Assembly: GCA_950295325.1 (NCBI GenBank)
Contig: OX485804.1
Location: forward strand, 27,776,001-27,840,000
DNA: 64,000 nt
Source: Polytrichum commune
Lineage: Eukaryota > Streptophyta > Polytrichopsida > Polytrichales > Polytrichaceae
Reading direction: 5' to 3'
This document shows positions 1 through 11,887 of this stretch, one piece after another. Position numbers and translations under genes: made by a program. Numbering within the stretch: the first letter of the stretch is position 1; the number at the start of each line of letters is the position of its first letter. Below the pieces are notes generated by a model. The model had not been told where the DNA came from. It did no database searches and worked only from the letters and a program-made list of their open reading frames with translations.

Positions 1-39
1 TGGGCACACAATCCAGTAACAAGGGCCGTAACAACGTCA

Positions 40-982
40 TCACCCCCGCATTATGCAGCACCTCCACATTCTACACATAAACACACACACACACACACAC
101 ATAAATACACATGAACACACACAAGAGAGAGAGAGACAGCCTCTCATAGTGAATGGACCCACAATCACATAGATTTGGCATCGGACATGACCATAACATT
201 GTTCAACTTTGGGCCTTTGCATGACATGTGGGAATAATAGGTCATGGCATTGCCAATCCAATGACGTTATTCACTTGCTTGCTATCAACTGTTCCATTCT
301 AATAGTATTTAGTGATAGTGTTCCACATTCTACACACACACACAAGATGGCCTCTCAGAGTGAATGGACCCACAATCACATAGATTTGGCATTGGACATG
401 ACCATAACATTGTTCAACTTTGGGCCTTCGCATGACATGTGGGAATAATAGGTCATGGCATTGCCAATCCAATGACGTTATTCACTTGCTTGTTATCAAC
501 TGTTTCATTCTAATAACATTTAGTGATAGTGTTCCACATTCTACACACACACACATAAGACGGCCTCTCAGGATGAATGGAACAACAATCACATAGGTTA
601 ACATCCAACATGACCATAATATTATTCAACCATGGGCCAAGGGATCCCTTCACGTGGCATCCAAGAATAATAGGCATGGCATTGCCAATCCAATGACGTT
701 ATTCACTTGCTATCAACCGTTCCGTTCTAATAATCTTTAGTGATAGTGTTCCACATTCTATACACACACACACACACACAAGACAGCCTCTCAAGATGAA
801 TGAAACAACATTCACGTAGATTAACATCCGACATGACCATAACATTATTCAACCCTGGGCCGAGGGATCCCTTCACGTGGCATCCAAGAATAATAGGCAT
901 GGCATTGCCAATCCAATAATGTTATTTACTTGCTATCAATTGTTCCATTCTAATAATCTTTAGTGATAGTGTTCCACGTTCT

Positions 983-1013
<31 letters not shown>

Positions 1014-1205
1014 ATGGCCTCTTAGGATGAACAACAATCACGTAGATTAACATTGGACATGACCATAACATTGTTCAACCTTGGGCCAAGGGACCCCTTC
1101 GCGTGGCATCTCGAAATAGTATGCCATGGCAATGCCAACCCAATAACATTATTCAGTTGTATCAACCGTTTCGTTACAATAATATTCATTGACAATGTTC
1201 CACCC
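40..1205. repeat. Tandem repeat, ~211-259 bp unit, five copies plus a decayed end
   Basis: The landmark CCACATTCTACAC recurs at about 64, 323, 534, 751, 974 (as CCACGTT) and, decayed, 1200, giving periods of 259, 211, 217, 223 and 226 bp. Each unit holds an AC microsatellite, then a conserved body with GACATGACCATAACATT, CATGGCATTGCCAATCC and TTTAGTGATAGTGTTCC. Copies 3-5 share a variant (CAAGGGATCCCTTCACGTGG) that copies 1-2 lack. The array has therefore diverged in two blocks. Short open frames across it are repeat by-products. It may continue left of the window. Confidence 0.9.
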
Positions 1206-1423
1206 GAGTTTATCGGGTTGAAACTCAGATCATAATGTTGGTAAGAGAATAACCTTGGTATAGTTCCCGAATAGTATCTGACTCATTCTAGGTCCCGCCC
1301 ACCCTCTGTACTTAGTTGGATAATGTCATGCCTCTTTAGACTAAACTTCATAAGTTCCACCGATTTCATCTCTTCGTAATTAGTGATTAAGTTGAACCAT
1401 TGGCAACCAACTTAGTCCCCTTT

Positions 1424-1511
1424 TGGCAAAATGGTGAGCATAACATTGTCATAACAATAGAGTTATCCATAAAGTCCCTCTCCTTGAGGGACAAAACTGT
1501 GGGTTCGATCC
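1424..1511 (+). repeat. Possible tRNA-derived SINE head
   Basis: TGGCAAAATGG at 1424-1434 resembles a tRNA A box, and GGTTCGATCC at 1502-1511 matches the B box consensus. The ~68-bp gap between them is longer than in an ordinary tRNA. No cloverleaf could be drawn, so this is at best a SINE or tRNA-like relic. A chance B-box match is possible. Confidence 0.25.
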
Positions 1512-1549
1512 TTCTTTGAGAAACTTTCTATTAAGAGCTCATCAGCTCG

Positions 1550-2900
1550 TCTTGTAACGGAGCCTATTTTCAAAGTTGGGTGAAATGGTTGGGACCTCAA
1601 CTTTCCACCTCTCGAACTTTGAGAGAATTTTAAGATCTAAAATAGGGTATGTGCATGGGACTTGCCGTCCTAAATCCCAAGCCGGCCAATGCAAGACTAG
1701 CTTGGCCCCCACTCATCCTAGTAGGACAAACTAGAAAGTTGATTTCTAATAACCCAACACCACTCCTTCTATATGATCATTTAAGCATTGAGAAAACTTG
1801 GACGACTTTGCGTTAATCCTCAAAAACTCCAGGTTTGGGACGAAACCCTTGGTTTCATCTGCTTTACATTACCAATAACTCTAATGTTATGGAATTCCAA
1901 ATATTGTCTCATGTACCACTGTTTATAGTGATGGGAATTTGGTTGGATGCCAGAACCTACGAGTTAGGTTAATTTCAAGACAATGGAAACTGCCATGAGT
2001 CACTCAGAATCCAAAGTGCAAGCCCTACATTATTTCTTATATGTTATGTAGGAAAATACAACACATGACAAGCGATCCGTTGTCATAGTAGCAGGTTGTA
2101 GTAGGCCCACTTCCGTCCGTTTAATATACAAAGATACAAAAGGGTGACTTCCCAATGGTTAAATATGGAAGGGGTAGAGTGTTGTCGATAAGACATCGTT
2201 TCTCTTTGCCCATAATTTTTCTTGAGATATGTCACTCGGGATCTACCATGCAAACCCTATGGAGCAGAGAGTAGGGTTTCCAATAGCCGAACAACCACTA
2301 TGCCATCTTGTTATAAGGTTCTTGTAGGAATCTTAATGGTTGACCATGTCATATGTTGGAAAAAAAAAAATTAAAAAAAACCAAAAAAACGAATTCATGT
2401 GAAAAATAGGGAGGTTATAGTGAGATTAGAAGGTGGCAAGAGGTGGCAACCCAACATAACGACATGCAGGGACCAAGGATGGGGTCCTCCAAATAACAAC
2501 ATGTGTCCCCACTCCTCTCCCATGAAGTCATGGTTTCAACCCTAAAATGTGTGCATTATCACCCTCGCTAAATGCTCAAAGACCACATACTCTCCTTGTA
2601 GGAGAGTAACATTATGCCTTCCTCCACAAATGCTCGCTTGCAGAATCTTTCCACGCACATCTTGATGAAGTCTTTAATTGGTCAAGTAGTTGGCAATGGA
2701 GTAGTACCTCAACACTGAAAGGGACATTGTGTTTGAGTATCTTTTCAATTCATTTAAAAATTTATGTTAAAACTTATAAAAATAAAAATAAAAATAAATA
2801 AACACACACACACACTCACTACACTTGATATTGAATCATGTGCATACCCTTCAGCCCCCCTACCCTGCATTCAATTATAGAGTAGGATGGGTTTCCATGG
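1550..2900. other. Unassigned intergenic DNA
   Basis: No open frame longer than 60 codons and no recognisable domain was seen. A short A-rich tract lies near 2359-2390 and an AC microsatellite near 2803-2815. Confidence 0.5.
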
Positions 2901-3913
2901 TTGTCGCTGACCCACTATATTCATCGTGATAGAAGGTTAGACGTGTTCTCACGAAGATTACAAAAACAACCCAACAACCACATTCTAGTTGCCTTTGAAA
3001 ATGTGAAGGGTCGTGACCATGGGGCCATTAGACTTCCATGCGCCCACTCAACAAATACGATAACAGTGGATGGTTGGCACATACAAACCCTGCCCACCAT
3101 ATTTCATCTGCATTTGTACTAATTCCCACCCCAAGTGTTTGGTGGGCGAGCAACATACATGGAAACCCAGCCTTCGCCATCGACATTGCGATTCATGCAT
3201 CGAAAACCGACTCGGAATTGGAATTGGAATTGTGATTGATGATTCACACACCTGTGGTTTTGTGGCGAGCTCCGCAACTGTTTGCACAAAGATTATGCGA
3301 GACTTCTGGTAATTTTCGAGAACCTGCAGGATGGCCCGTGTGGTTGCCATTTATTCCTGCTGAGTTTCAGTTTCCCCGTTTCAGTTTCTCGAATTTCTGC
3401 ACTAAGTTCCCCGTTCATTCATGACACAAGAAGATCTGCTCGATCATTGCGGCCTGCCCAACACAGAAAACTCGATCAATCAGGCTCTCGCTCACCACAT
3501 CCAACCCTAACCCTCAAATTCATGGAAATCGGCTGCTCCCCTGACTTATGAATGTGGGCCTTATGTCGTCACTCTCCTTAACAGATATGGCAAAGTTTGT
3601 GGTTCACCAAACAGACACAATAATCGTGTTCCGATGAGATCAGACTATATATGTGTGAGTCTGTCGTCAGTAGTTTTTAGCATCACAATTGGGAGGGTCG
3701 ACGTGATCGTTCGTTTCAACGAGGCAAACAGAAATGCTATTATTCACTTTGACGTTGTATAGGTGAACTCCTGCTCATCTCCACTCCGACGATGATGATT
3801 CTGGAGCTTTCAAATGACTGACGATTCCCATGCTTCACGATTGCGCATCGGAAGCAAAATGCACTTCCCGACTCGTGGAGTTGGAATTCGTGCCCACGAC
3901 AAGGCCATGTACC
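2901..3913. other. Unassigned, slightly GC-richer stretch with short overlapping frames
   Basis: Six short frames overlap on both strands between 2901 and 3551. None has a recognisable motif, and none is clearly preferred by codon use. GGAATT is repeated in tandem at about 3220. I see no gene I can support. Confidence 0.4.
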
Positions 3914-4436
3914 TTAGGTAGAGCTCAGCAGCTGCGGATGGCTCGACATCGATCGAGAGCAACTCGATCGGTTGCGTAAAATTAGGTCATCACAAGACGC
4001 CACCTCCAATTCTTCGAAACTGTCAAGATGTGAGGGTGTCCAGCCATGGCAAAGATTATCGCCACCACGAGTTGAGTCATCATCCTCCTCACCCGAAATT
4101 GGACTCCATGCTGACGGGAGCACGGACTTCGGGGGGCTCACGAAGCGAGCGACGGGACGTGATTTCGCGAATGCGACAAGGGTCAAATTCCTTCACCGAG
4201 TCACACGATCGTCCCTGCATTGCAGCAAAAAGCTTGAAATCCATGCTACTCTGCAATTTGGACTCAAATGCTCTGCAATCATTCAAAGTCGAGTATGACC
4301 TAAACCCCGCATCATCGTCGTATAATCTGATCTTTCGCTTCGGTGGGTCTCTTCTTCGTCTTTCGTGTTGGTGGTTAGGTGAAAAGTCCGTGTCCCGCGA
4401 CTTCATGACGGTTGCAACCCCAAGTCTCTCTAACAA
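3914..4436 (-). pseudogene. Coding-like, frame-shifted fragment of unknown protein
   Basis: On the minus strand two long overlapping frames (4436 to 4089, and 4186 to 3914) give protein-like composition. There is a basic run ERRRRDPPKRK, then DDDAG and SKLQSSMDF, then in the second frame an acidic stretch GEEDDDS. They read as one protein with a frame change near 4130-4190. A GTGAGG at the end of the first frame could instead be a splice donor. The family is not recognised. The plus strand is also open for 166 codons here, which weakens the case. It could be a captured gene fragment or GC-biased noise. Confidence 0.25.
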
Positions 4437-4439
4437 AAG

Positions 4440-5267
4440 AGGAAATATAACTATTAAACAATTGTTTCTACTTCATGTCTTTTTAATCGTCATTTTACCT
4501 TACGTGCTTTCATGGGGTGATGTTTCATAGCACCTGCCAAGGTGGAGGGTGAAAATGTTGATTGTATTGTAGAGTCCGGATATTATTATCATTAATCTTT
4601 AGTCAGATTGATACTCAATTGGGATCAAAGATCTCAAATTAGTCCAGTGAGATTGAATTAGGACAAATCAACATCATATTTTTACCGCACCTCCATGGTA
4701 AGTGTGAGAAACAAAATCCATTTTCATATTGTGGCCCACCGTACTGCACACTTTGAAATTGGGTTTGCGTAGATGTGAGTTCACTTTAATGACCTCAACA
4801 TCCCATAATGGGACTCTCAATTTCAAGGATCTTGGTAAAAAATCAGCAATTTTAGAAGATTTGTTTCTCTTTCATGTGTATCTATTAAAGTCATCTATTA
4901 TATCTAACAAGTGGATAGATATTCATTATTAGATACTTACAAGAATTTTTCATTATTATATGTATGAATGTGATCCAACAATGTACATTCAATATTTCAT
5001 CCTAAAGCAACACCATGGGCAGGGGGAATGAAGTAATGGCATATTTATGGGGTATAACTACTATATTTTCATAGTTAAAGTATTCACATTACATCAATTC
5101 TTTCCCATGTTAAATTCCTAGCTAAATAATTAATGTGGCTAACACTAATTTTAAACTAGACATTTGGCATGGGTTGAATTAAATTTGGCCCCCAATAATT
5201 CTCGCTATGAGAATTAATGTGGGCTCTAGAGAATTGTTGTGGCCACACCAACAATATTATTTAATGT
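4440..5267. other. AT-rich unassigned DNA
   Basis: No coding, RNA or terminal-repeat signal was recognised. The edge of the foldback begins at about 5268. Confidence 0.5.
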
Positions 5268-6240
5268 AGTGGCAGTGACGAGCATGGATGAACAACTCGG
5301 TGTGCATGAATAGAGATACATGATATTAGCCTTAGAGTTTCAACTAGGTGTGGTGGCAAGTTTGGGTTGGAGGTGGAATTTCTAACCCGAAAGTAAGTCA
5401 AGTTGAACATAACATCACCTCAGTTTGGGACCTTGGGTAGTTAAGTGGAAGAGGAAATCTCCATTGGTGGGTGATTTTGAATACCATGTAGACTTTGTGT
5501 GGTTCATTGAGGGTAGTGTGAGGAGGAAATGATAAGTGAGCATCAGTGTACAACCAATTGCCACATGATAGTGTTTACGAGTATATGTGAATGTAACTAA
5601 CTGTATGTATTGTTGTTTGTCGTTTCATATTTAGTTAGTTAGTTAGTTAGTTAGTTTTTATTTTATTTTATTTTTTTATTTGTTTGTTTGTTTATTTATT
5701 TGTTTGTTTATTTATTTATTTATTTAGTGTGTTAGCATCTTCAAGCATGAATTTTTGGAGTGGTTCATAATTGTGAGATATGGAAATTATCTCCTATCTC
5801 CTATTGTGAACCACCTCAAAAAAAATGCACCTTTCATGCTTTAAGATGCTAGCACACTTTATATATATGAAATGACAAACAACAACATCTATGGTTGGTT
5901 ACATTCAGAGATACTCGTAGACACTCTCATGGGGCGATCAGTTGTACACCAATGCCCGCCTCACACTGCGTATTTGCACATCACCCTCGATGAATCACAC
6001 AAGTCTACGTAACATTCATATTCACCCCCCCCCCCCTCTTTTCTTTTTTAAGTCTTCCCCTTCCTCTTGAAAACCCTAGGTCCCAAAATGAAACTTTATG
6101 GTCAACCTAACTTACATTTGGGTTTGAAATCCCCACCTCAAATCCAAATTTGCCATCACACCAAGTTGAAACCATATGCTTATCATATATCTTCACCCAC
6201 CCACACCTAGCTAGTTGTTCAATCGTGCTCGCCAACACTC
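5268..6240. repeat. Large imperfect foldback (inverted repeat), ~970 bp
   Basis: The left arm (about 5268-5778) pairs with the right arm (about 5800-6240). GTGTTAGCATCTTCAAGCATG on the left matches the complement of CATGCTTTAAGATGCTAGCAC on the right. The motifs TTGTTGTTTGTC, TACGAGTAT, GTCCCAAA, CATCACACC and GTTGTTCAT also pair in order. The left arm is longer because it gained TTAG, TTTG and TTTA microsatellites at about 5635-5727. No coding sequence is present. It could be a foldback transposon or two head-to-head copies. A transcript would form a long hairpin. Confidence 0.85.
5635..5727 (+). repeat. TTAG / TTTG / TTTA microsatellite cluster
   Basis: A run of TTAG units is followed by mixed TTTG and TTTA units. 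The cluster lies inside only the left arm of the foldback, so it expanded after the inverted repeat formed. Confidence 0.9.
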
Positions 6241-6340
6241 TAGTTGTTCCTTCATGCATTGCCATCACTCCAAGTTGTTCATCCAAATCTACAATTACTC
6301 CCTAGTCATTCATCCATGCTCACCACACTACTAGTTGGCG
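6208..6340 (+). repeat. 30-bp minisatellite, about 4 degenerate copies
   Basis: Units start near 6208, 6238, 6268, 6298 and 6328 with exact 30-bp spacing. Each carries a form of AGTTGTTC(A)TCC. The array overlaps the outer end of the right foldback arm. The left arm has only one matching unit. Confidence 0.7.
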
Positions 6341-6613
6341 AGGTATCATTAACCTCATTGCCAATTCACTTTCACTAAGATTATCTACGAGGGTGTAATT
6401 GTACGTCCTACAATTGTAGCAACATTGTTACAAGAAGGAGAAAGAGAAGGCGAAAATTACTAGGCCATGAGGAGGATGGGAGGATGAGGGAATGGTAGAA
6501 AGTCAAAGTTAGGTTTTCCTTGTTTGTGTTATATTCTATGTGGTTATCTTTCCAATGATGTGTCATCTATGTAGAAATTTTATTCTCAAAATGTTCATGG
6601 AATATGAGTTCCC

Positions 6614-7130
6614 CTACACCGTTTATGGTATTAAGTGTCACTCACTCACTATTGGCAAACAACTTAAACTAGGTGCCTAGAGGTCTCAATGTTGTCGCGT
6701 TTGTTAATTATCAACATGATGTCATCCATCAACATAAGTATTTTTTTGAAGTAAAAAATACATTAATACATTATGACATTTAGTGTAGCACATTGGGGAA
6801 CTTGCGATGTAGTTTTGCGTTTTAGTATGCAAAGGGAAGATATTATTAAGCATGCTAATAGCAAGTGGCAGGTGTTTACATTCTAGTATACAAGAGGAAG
6901 ATATTCTTGAGCATACTACCGACAAGTGTCATTTGTGTACACTTTTAGTCAACTTGTAGACCATTGTGTAACATAGGCATACACCACCTCATAACACTAT
7001 TGAACATACTCATACCAAAATATTAATAAACGTATTGAACGCCAAGTGTCATGAGGTGACACTAATGATAAAGTTGTTGATCATCAGTGTAATCTAGCAT
7101 ACGCCTTAAAATAGGACAAGTGACCTATGA
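6614..7130 (+). mobile_element. MITE family A, copy 1 (right end decayed)
   Basis: It begins with CTACACCGTTTATGGTATTA, the family terminal repeat. It then follows the family body: GTAGCACATTGGG, GCATACTAA, GTGTCATTTGTGTACAC, CATTGTGTAACATAGGC and AAGTGTCATGAGGTGACAC. The right terminal repeat is not recognisable after about 7125. There is no coding capacity. Confidence 0.8.
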
Positions 7131-8640
7131 GAGCGAAGTTGGTGTTGATATCTTTTGTCACATGGCCACTATCTTCAAAACATCGAACAGAAAAAGCATC
7201 ACAAATTGCATGCTCTTTAAAGTTGTAAGTTACACTTGTTGGGACTTCTTAAATGTGAAGTCCAAAAGGTTTGGTCAACGTAGTCTTTTTGTTTGTGATA
7301 TTTCTAAAGGAGTTGTCCGGTGACCTCCCACTCACCACCGCAACATCGCCTTTGAATTGGATGTGTGGCTGCGGGTGAGTGTTTTGTATTTGCTTTTCAA
7401 GTTCATATGAATGAAAGCTCGATCCTAAAGCATATTTTGGCAAGCCTTTTCTCACTAGCACTTTGAAAGACATTGATTGTACTCAAGTGCCCTTGTCAAT
7501 GTTTTGTTTTTGTTTTTGTTTTTGTTTTAAAAAAATTGGCACAAATTGAAAAATCAACTGTAAGAACGGAACAAAAATACAACCACCTAGGGAGAACCAA
7601 CGCAAACCGAGGGGAGATCAAGAAATAATACCCATTTGGGGCCTAACCTTCCACATGACCATTAAGTTACTCCGGATCATAATAAGACCTTTGACCTCCC
7701 AAGTCGAATTGAGTTCGTTAAGAACATCTTAATAGGCAAGTTTGGGGCCTTTTCCAAATCTGAGAGAGAGTCCATTTCCACTCAATCCTACCATAATCTA
7801 GCAAAGCATCCCAAATGACTTGACGTGTTCTCTTGGTGTGCCCTTCTCAATGTTAAGTTGCACTAAGAACCTTCGATGGAAACTAACTTACTCTATAAAA
7901 TGAGCCCACCTACCACAAGATAGGCAATAAACTCTACCTCTAAAACAAGGAGATTCATGTGCAAGGCAGGGGCTCACCTTCACATCGGTATTTAATCACA
8001 TTATTATTATTATTATTATTTAGTTGCACTAATTATGTGATTTGTTTAAAATGAATTCAATGTGGTCATAAAACATACTTGTGTGGCATGATTGAATGCA
8101 AAAGTGCACCACATTTCATCAATGTTGAATATCTAAAAACACACATCAAACACACGCAGCAAAAACTAGAACAAAACTTGGAATCAATATGATTCAATTT
8201 GGTTACCACTTGCTGGCATAACAAACTTTTCATTGGAAAATTATAAGGAATCTTCACATGTAATATGCCTATATGTTTTTGAGAATCTAAGTTTAAATGA
8301 AGTGTTTTGGCTTTGATGTGTGTTCCAACTTGTAGGTGGAGATTAAATCACACGTAGGAAATCTATTATTGGTGGAAAGTAGGTATGAATTGCATGCATA
8401 TTGATCTATTACATGCAATCTACTACAAGTCAATCCAAAATTGAATGATATGTAAGCACAATGCTTTACCCAAATGTAGTTTTTTTCGCCTTTCCAACCA
8501 CCATTTTTGTAGTGTATGTAAAGACGATAGAACCCTCACGCGTTGGAGTGAAACCCAAGTTCCCAACCACAAAACAAAATAATTCTTGTATTGAAGCACT
8601 TGTTATATATGCAATGCAATTGACTCCCTTGTTCAAGAAC
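7131..8640. other. Unassigned DNA with simple repeats
   Basis: It holds a GTTTTT run at about 7499-7528 and a TTA run at about 7997-8020. Short frames show no recognisable motif. Confidence 0.5.
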
Positions 8641-8649
8641 TTGGAGGGT

Positions 8650-8860
8650 TTTAAGGTGTGTGGGCCTTATTCAGTTATTCATCTTAATCAAGCATCTATA
8701 TTTGAGTGATGTGTGTGTTACGTTACATTTAAGAATGGAGCCCTGCAAGACACGTGTTTACGAGAGATTGGATTGGGTTTACAAGCTCAAATATTATCAA
8801 CCATTCTAGACTCAACAATCAACGCAATTGGGGGATCTAGGTACTCATTTGAAGATTTAG
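8650..8860 (+). repeat. Repeat family J fragment
   Basis: The stretch around CAACCATTCTAGACTCAACA and AATTGGGGGATCTA matches the stronger family J copies near 32.3 and 46.7 kb. The fragment is short and diverged. Confidence 0.4.
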
Positions 8861-8934
8861 CACGCATGCAATTTTGTATTCATAACTAAGTGAAGGGAAG
8901 TCGGATTTTCAATCCCATTTTCATTGATGCCTCA

Positions 8935-9346
8935 CACATGGAGGTCACTCCATTGCCAAGTTGAACACCACGTGCAAACAAAGTTTGCTACCCAAATATT
9001 ACATGCCATAGATAATTTTAAATTTTATGATATTTTTCTACATATACAAAACCATTGATAGTATCTTTTGTGTATTTTTTGAAATTTTTAGTCATTTTAT
9101 TTATTTTTTGAAATTTTTAGTTCAATTCTGCATCATTCTAGTTGGAAATGGTATGATTTATAAAAAAAATTAAAAATCATCAAATTTAGTTACCATTTTT
9201 TACTATGTAATAGGTACCATGTATATGTACTCATGAAAGAAAAAAATTGACCCATTTTGATAATGCTTTATGTAAAAGTAGGATTTTTTACATGTAAAGT
9301 GTTCGCACGTGATTGTTCAACTTTACAATGAAGTGACCTCCCCGTG
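8935..9346 (+). mobile_element. hAT-type MITE family C, copy 1, with 8-bp target duplication
   Basis: It starts CACATGGAGGTCACTCC and ends with the complement of CACGGGGAGGTCACTTC. It is flanked on both sides by ATGCCTCA (8927-8934 and 9347-9354). The terminal repeats run about 40 bp, to a shared CACGTGC. The 412-bp body is AT-rich and non-coding. CA-starting ends and an 8-bp duplication fit the hAT superfamily. A second copy in inverse orientation lies at 19480-19897. Confidence 0.9.
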
Positions 9347-9435
9347 ATGCCTCATCATAGAATCTCTAGTGCAACAAAACTTTCATTGCATGATTCTAAT
9401 TGGTAGATGTTGGAGGACATGAAAAACAAACCAAT

Positions 9436-9438
<3 letters not shown>

Positions 9439-9474
<36 letters not shown>
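9439..9474 (+). repeat. AC microsatellite
   Basis: About 17-18 AC units in a row. Confidence 0.95.
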
Positions 9475-9675
9475 CTAAATAAACATGGAAGTACAACACA
9501 TACCTTGTTCAAGTTTAGTGTGGTCATTGCATTGTATGACTATGAGAAGACCTATTTAGGTTCACATGGTCGGCATGTATGTTAATGTACTACAATACAT
9601 TTCAATTAGGGGTCCACTTACTCCAAACAAAAAACACAAAAAAAACCATACTTAAGATATGTAACATCTTAATAA

Positions 9676-9819
9676 CCCATTTGGGTTTACACTAAGGGCT
9701 TGTGCCCTCCAAAAGACTTTGGGGTTATATTCCGTGGACTTCTCTATGCTTCATCCAAAAAGCGGGGTATGATGGTGATTAAAGAGCCATGGCCTAATGG
9801 CTTGAGTGTAAACATGCCC
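9676..9819. mobile_element. Possible short PIF/Harbinger-like MITE
   Basis: TAA lies on each side (9673-9675 and 9820-9822). The inner ends carry GGTTTACACTAAGGGC on the left and, inverted, TGTTTACACTCAAGCCAT on the right. The first three bases of the two ends do not match, so the boundaries are tentative. The right end resembles the end at 10283-10316 and the larger element at 55585. Confidence 0.4.
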
Positions 9820-9822
9820 TAA

Positions 9823-11790
9823 TAGCATGGTTACTTTTTCCTTAATTATAGGACACAAATTAGAAAATTATTATCCTTTAACTGCACAATAGAAAAGTTC
9901 ATACACGATTAAATATCGTATGTTTTAAAATATATTGCATATAAAAAGATAATTGCAAAATATCTATATAGAAAGCAACCTTGTAGAGTAGCTCCAATAG
10001 TCATATTCTAAGTTAAACATGAATAGTAGTAGAATATGTAAGTTCAAAAAGTTGTCATGGGTTGTCCCCCAGGGCCCACTACATGTTCCGCCCGGCCTAT
10101 CTTGAAGAGCCATCCCGAATAAAATCCGCTACAATCCCGCCAACATTATCCATAGTTGCCATGTGCGATTCCATTTCAATTTTTAATCCTAAAAATGTTA
10201 TGGGTTGTAGTCCAAAACTACCCTCATGTAAACCTAAAGCGGGCCCCGTGACACTCTCGACCAATGAGAATTCAAGGGTTCTCAGGAGCCATGGCCTCAT
10301 GGCTTTCGTGTAAACATGCCCTTAGATAATGATTGGTAGTAAGAAATTATTAAAACCAATATGGGTGGGTGACAACACAAATTGTTTAGGATCGTATCAT
10401 AGGATACAGTTGAGTATGTGCCATATAAGGCGAGTATTGGAGGGTATCGGGTGATACCACAGGGGGGGTATTCCCAATGTGGTGTAGGTGTTATGCCAAG
10501 ATTAGGTTTTCTCATGCGATTCTTCTCTTTCTTGCATGTTGGGTTGCTAAGGGTTTCCACATAGTTTTGGGGTTTGGGCAAGTTAATAAATGTTGTCGCA
10601 TTGTTGCCACTTCTTTTGAGCTGAGAGGTTTGAGTGGTAGACGTTGAGATTGTGTGCACTCGAACTTGATGAAGGTTTGAGATTTAAAATGGTGGTTGAC
10701 AAGAACCTTTGTGTCAACTTCAATATGCTTCATACTATTTGCATGAGGTCGGTGGCATGGTTGTGGTTGTTTGTAGTGGTGTTTGTTGAGTTTTCATAGC
10801 CCTTATGAGCATCGTTTCGATGTTTGGTAGTTCCCTTGTCATAGTTGGAAGGCTACACCAATTTTTGGCACTACACCCAAACATGCACGTTTTGTTAATT
10901 CGGAAAATATGATGAAAATGAAATTCATATGTGAAATGTGACATGATTTTTAAAACCGTCATTTACATCAAATAAGAACTCCGACATTTAAAAAGTGCAT
11001 CATTTCAAAGCAACTCCTCAAACACAAATGAATTAGGCACCCCAATACGTACCCTTTGCTCGCATCGGGGGTCCATGGTTGTGCCGTTTGAGCCATCCTC
11101 CTTTGCAACTCAATAAGTAGGGTCCCAAAATGTAAGTGGTAGACGTCCCCTCTTCGCCCGTCGCCTAGTGCATATACTTCTTATGCAACGCACCAACACA
11201 CACAAGTTGTCGCATATCTAACGAGCGTTAAACCGTCGCAACACACACGTGATTCTAAGGAAATGACAACCACCATTCCATGAGCTCATCATATATAAGA
11301 TAGGCTTGTCACTACCGACTCTCAAGTGCGACTCCCATGTTCGGATCCACACACTAGCGTGGCATATATGTGAGCCCTAAAACATGCACTAGTCCTAACG
11401 GTGGCCGATCTACAAACGCCCTAGATACGCATCCCACAATGAAGAGACATGGTACATTTGGGGAGATTCTCGTCACACTTTCCAATCGGCGTCCCTTTGT
11501 AGGCCCGTAGTATGCCCTTGTAGGTGTCTTGGGCGTCACGATGACCGCAATGCACCTTACGAGTCCGGGAAGCTAAAAGCATGGGAATCCGGGTGCGGCT
11601 GGATTTAAGGGGCGTGGCATTTCATGGGTGTCCCAATGCGTTTTTGTGGAGCCTACATACATACATACATATATATACTAATAGACTAAGTTACGAGGTG
11701 TTATATAATCTTAATTAATTAATTAATTAATAGCAACTTCCGGCCTTGTGCCATTTGTGTGCCTTTGAAGACTTGTTGACCAAGGGAAGG
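9823..11790. other. Unassigned DNA with one MITE-like end
   Basis: GAGCCATGGCCTCATGGCTT followed by TGTAAACATGCCCTTA at 10283-10316 is a PIF-type end like the one at 9784-9819. No left partner was found. From 11040 to 11640 the GC content rises, but no frame or motif was recognised. Confidence 0.45.

Positions 11791-11792
<2 letters not shown>

Positions 11793-11824
<32 letters not shown>
11793..11824 (+). repeat. GA microsatellite
   Basis: About 16 GA units. Confidence 0.95.
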
Positions 11825-11826
<2 letters not shown>

Positions 11827-11887
11827 TATGTAGGCCGTTGTGCTAACGGCATGCAAAATCCAATTAGGGCTCAACAACCCAAGTGTA

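Noticed and set aside
209-448. 79-codon frame in the tandem array
   Set aside because: It is created by the repeat unit and is not kept in the other copies.
40-1205. CRISPR array
   Set aside because: The units are ~220 bp with no short repeat-spacer pattern. This is a plant satellite-like repeat.
1424-1511. Functional tRNA gene
   Set aside because: The A-B spacing is too long, and no acceptor stem or anticodon arm could be drawn.
4030-4530. 166-codon plus-strand frame
   Set aside because: No motif was recognised. The opposite strand is equally open, and composition looks like the shadow of the minus-strand reading.
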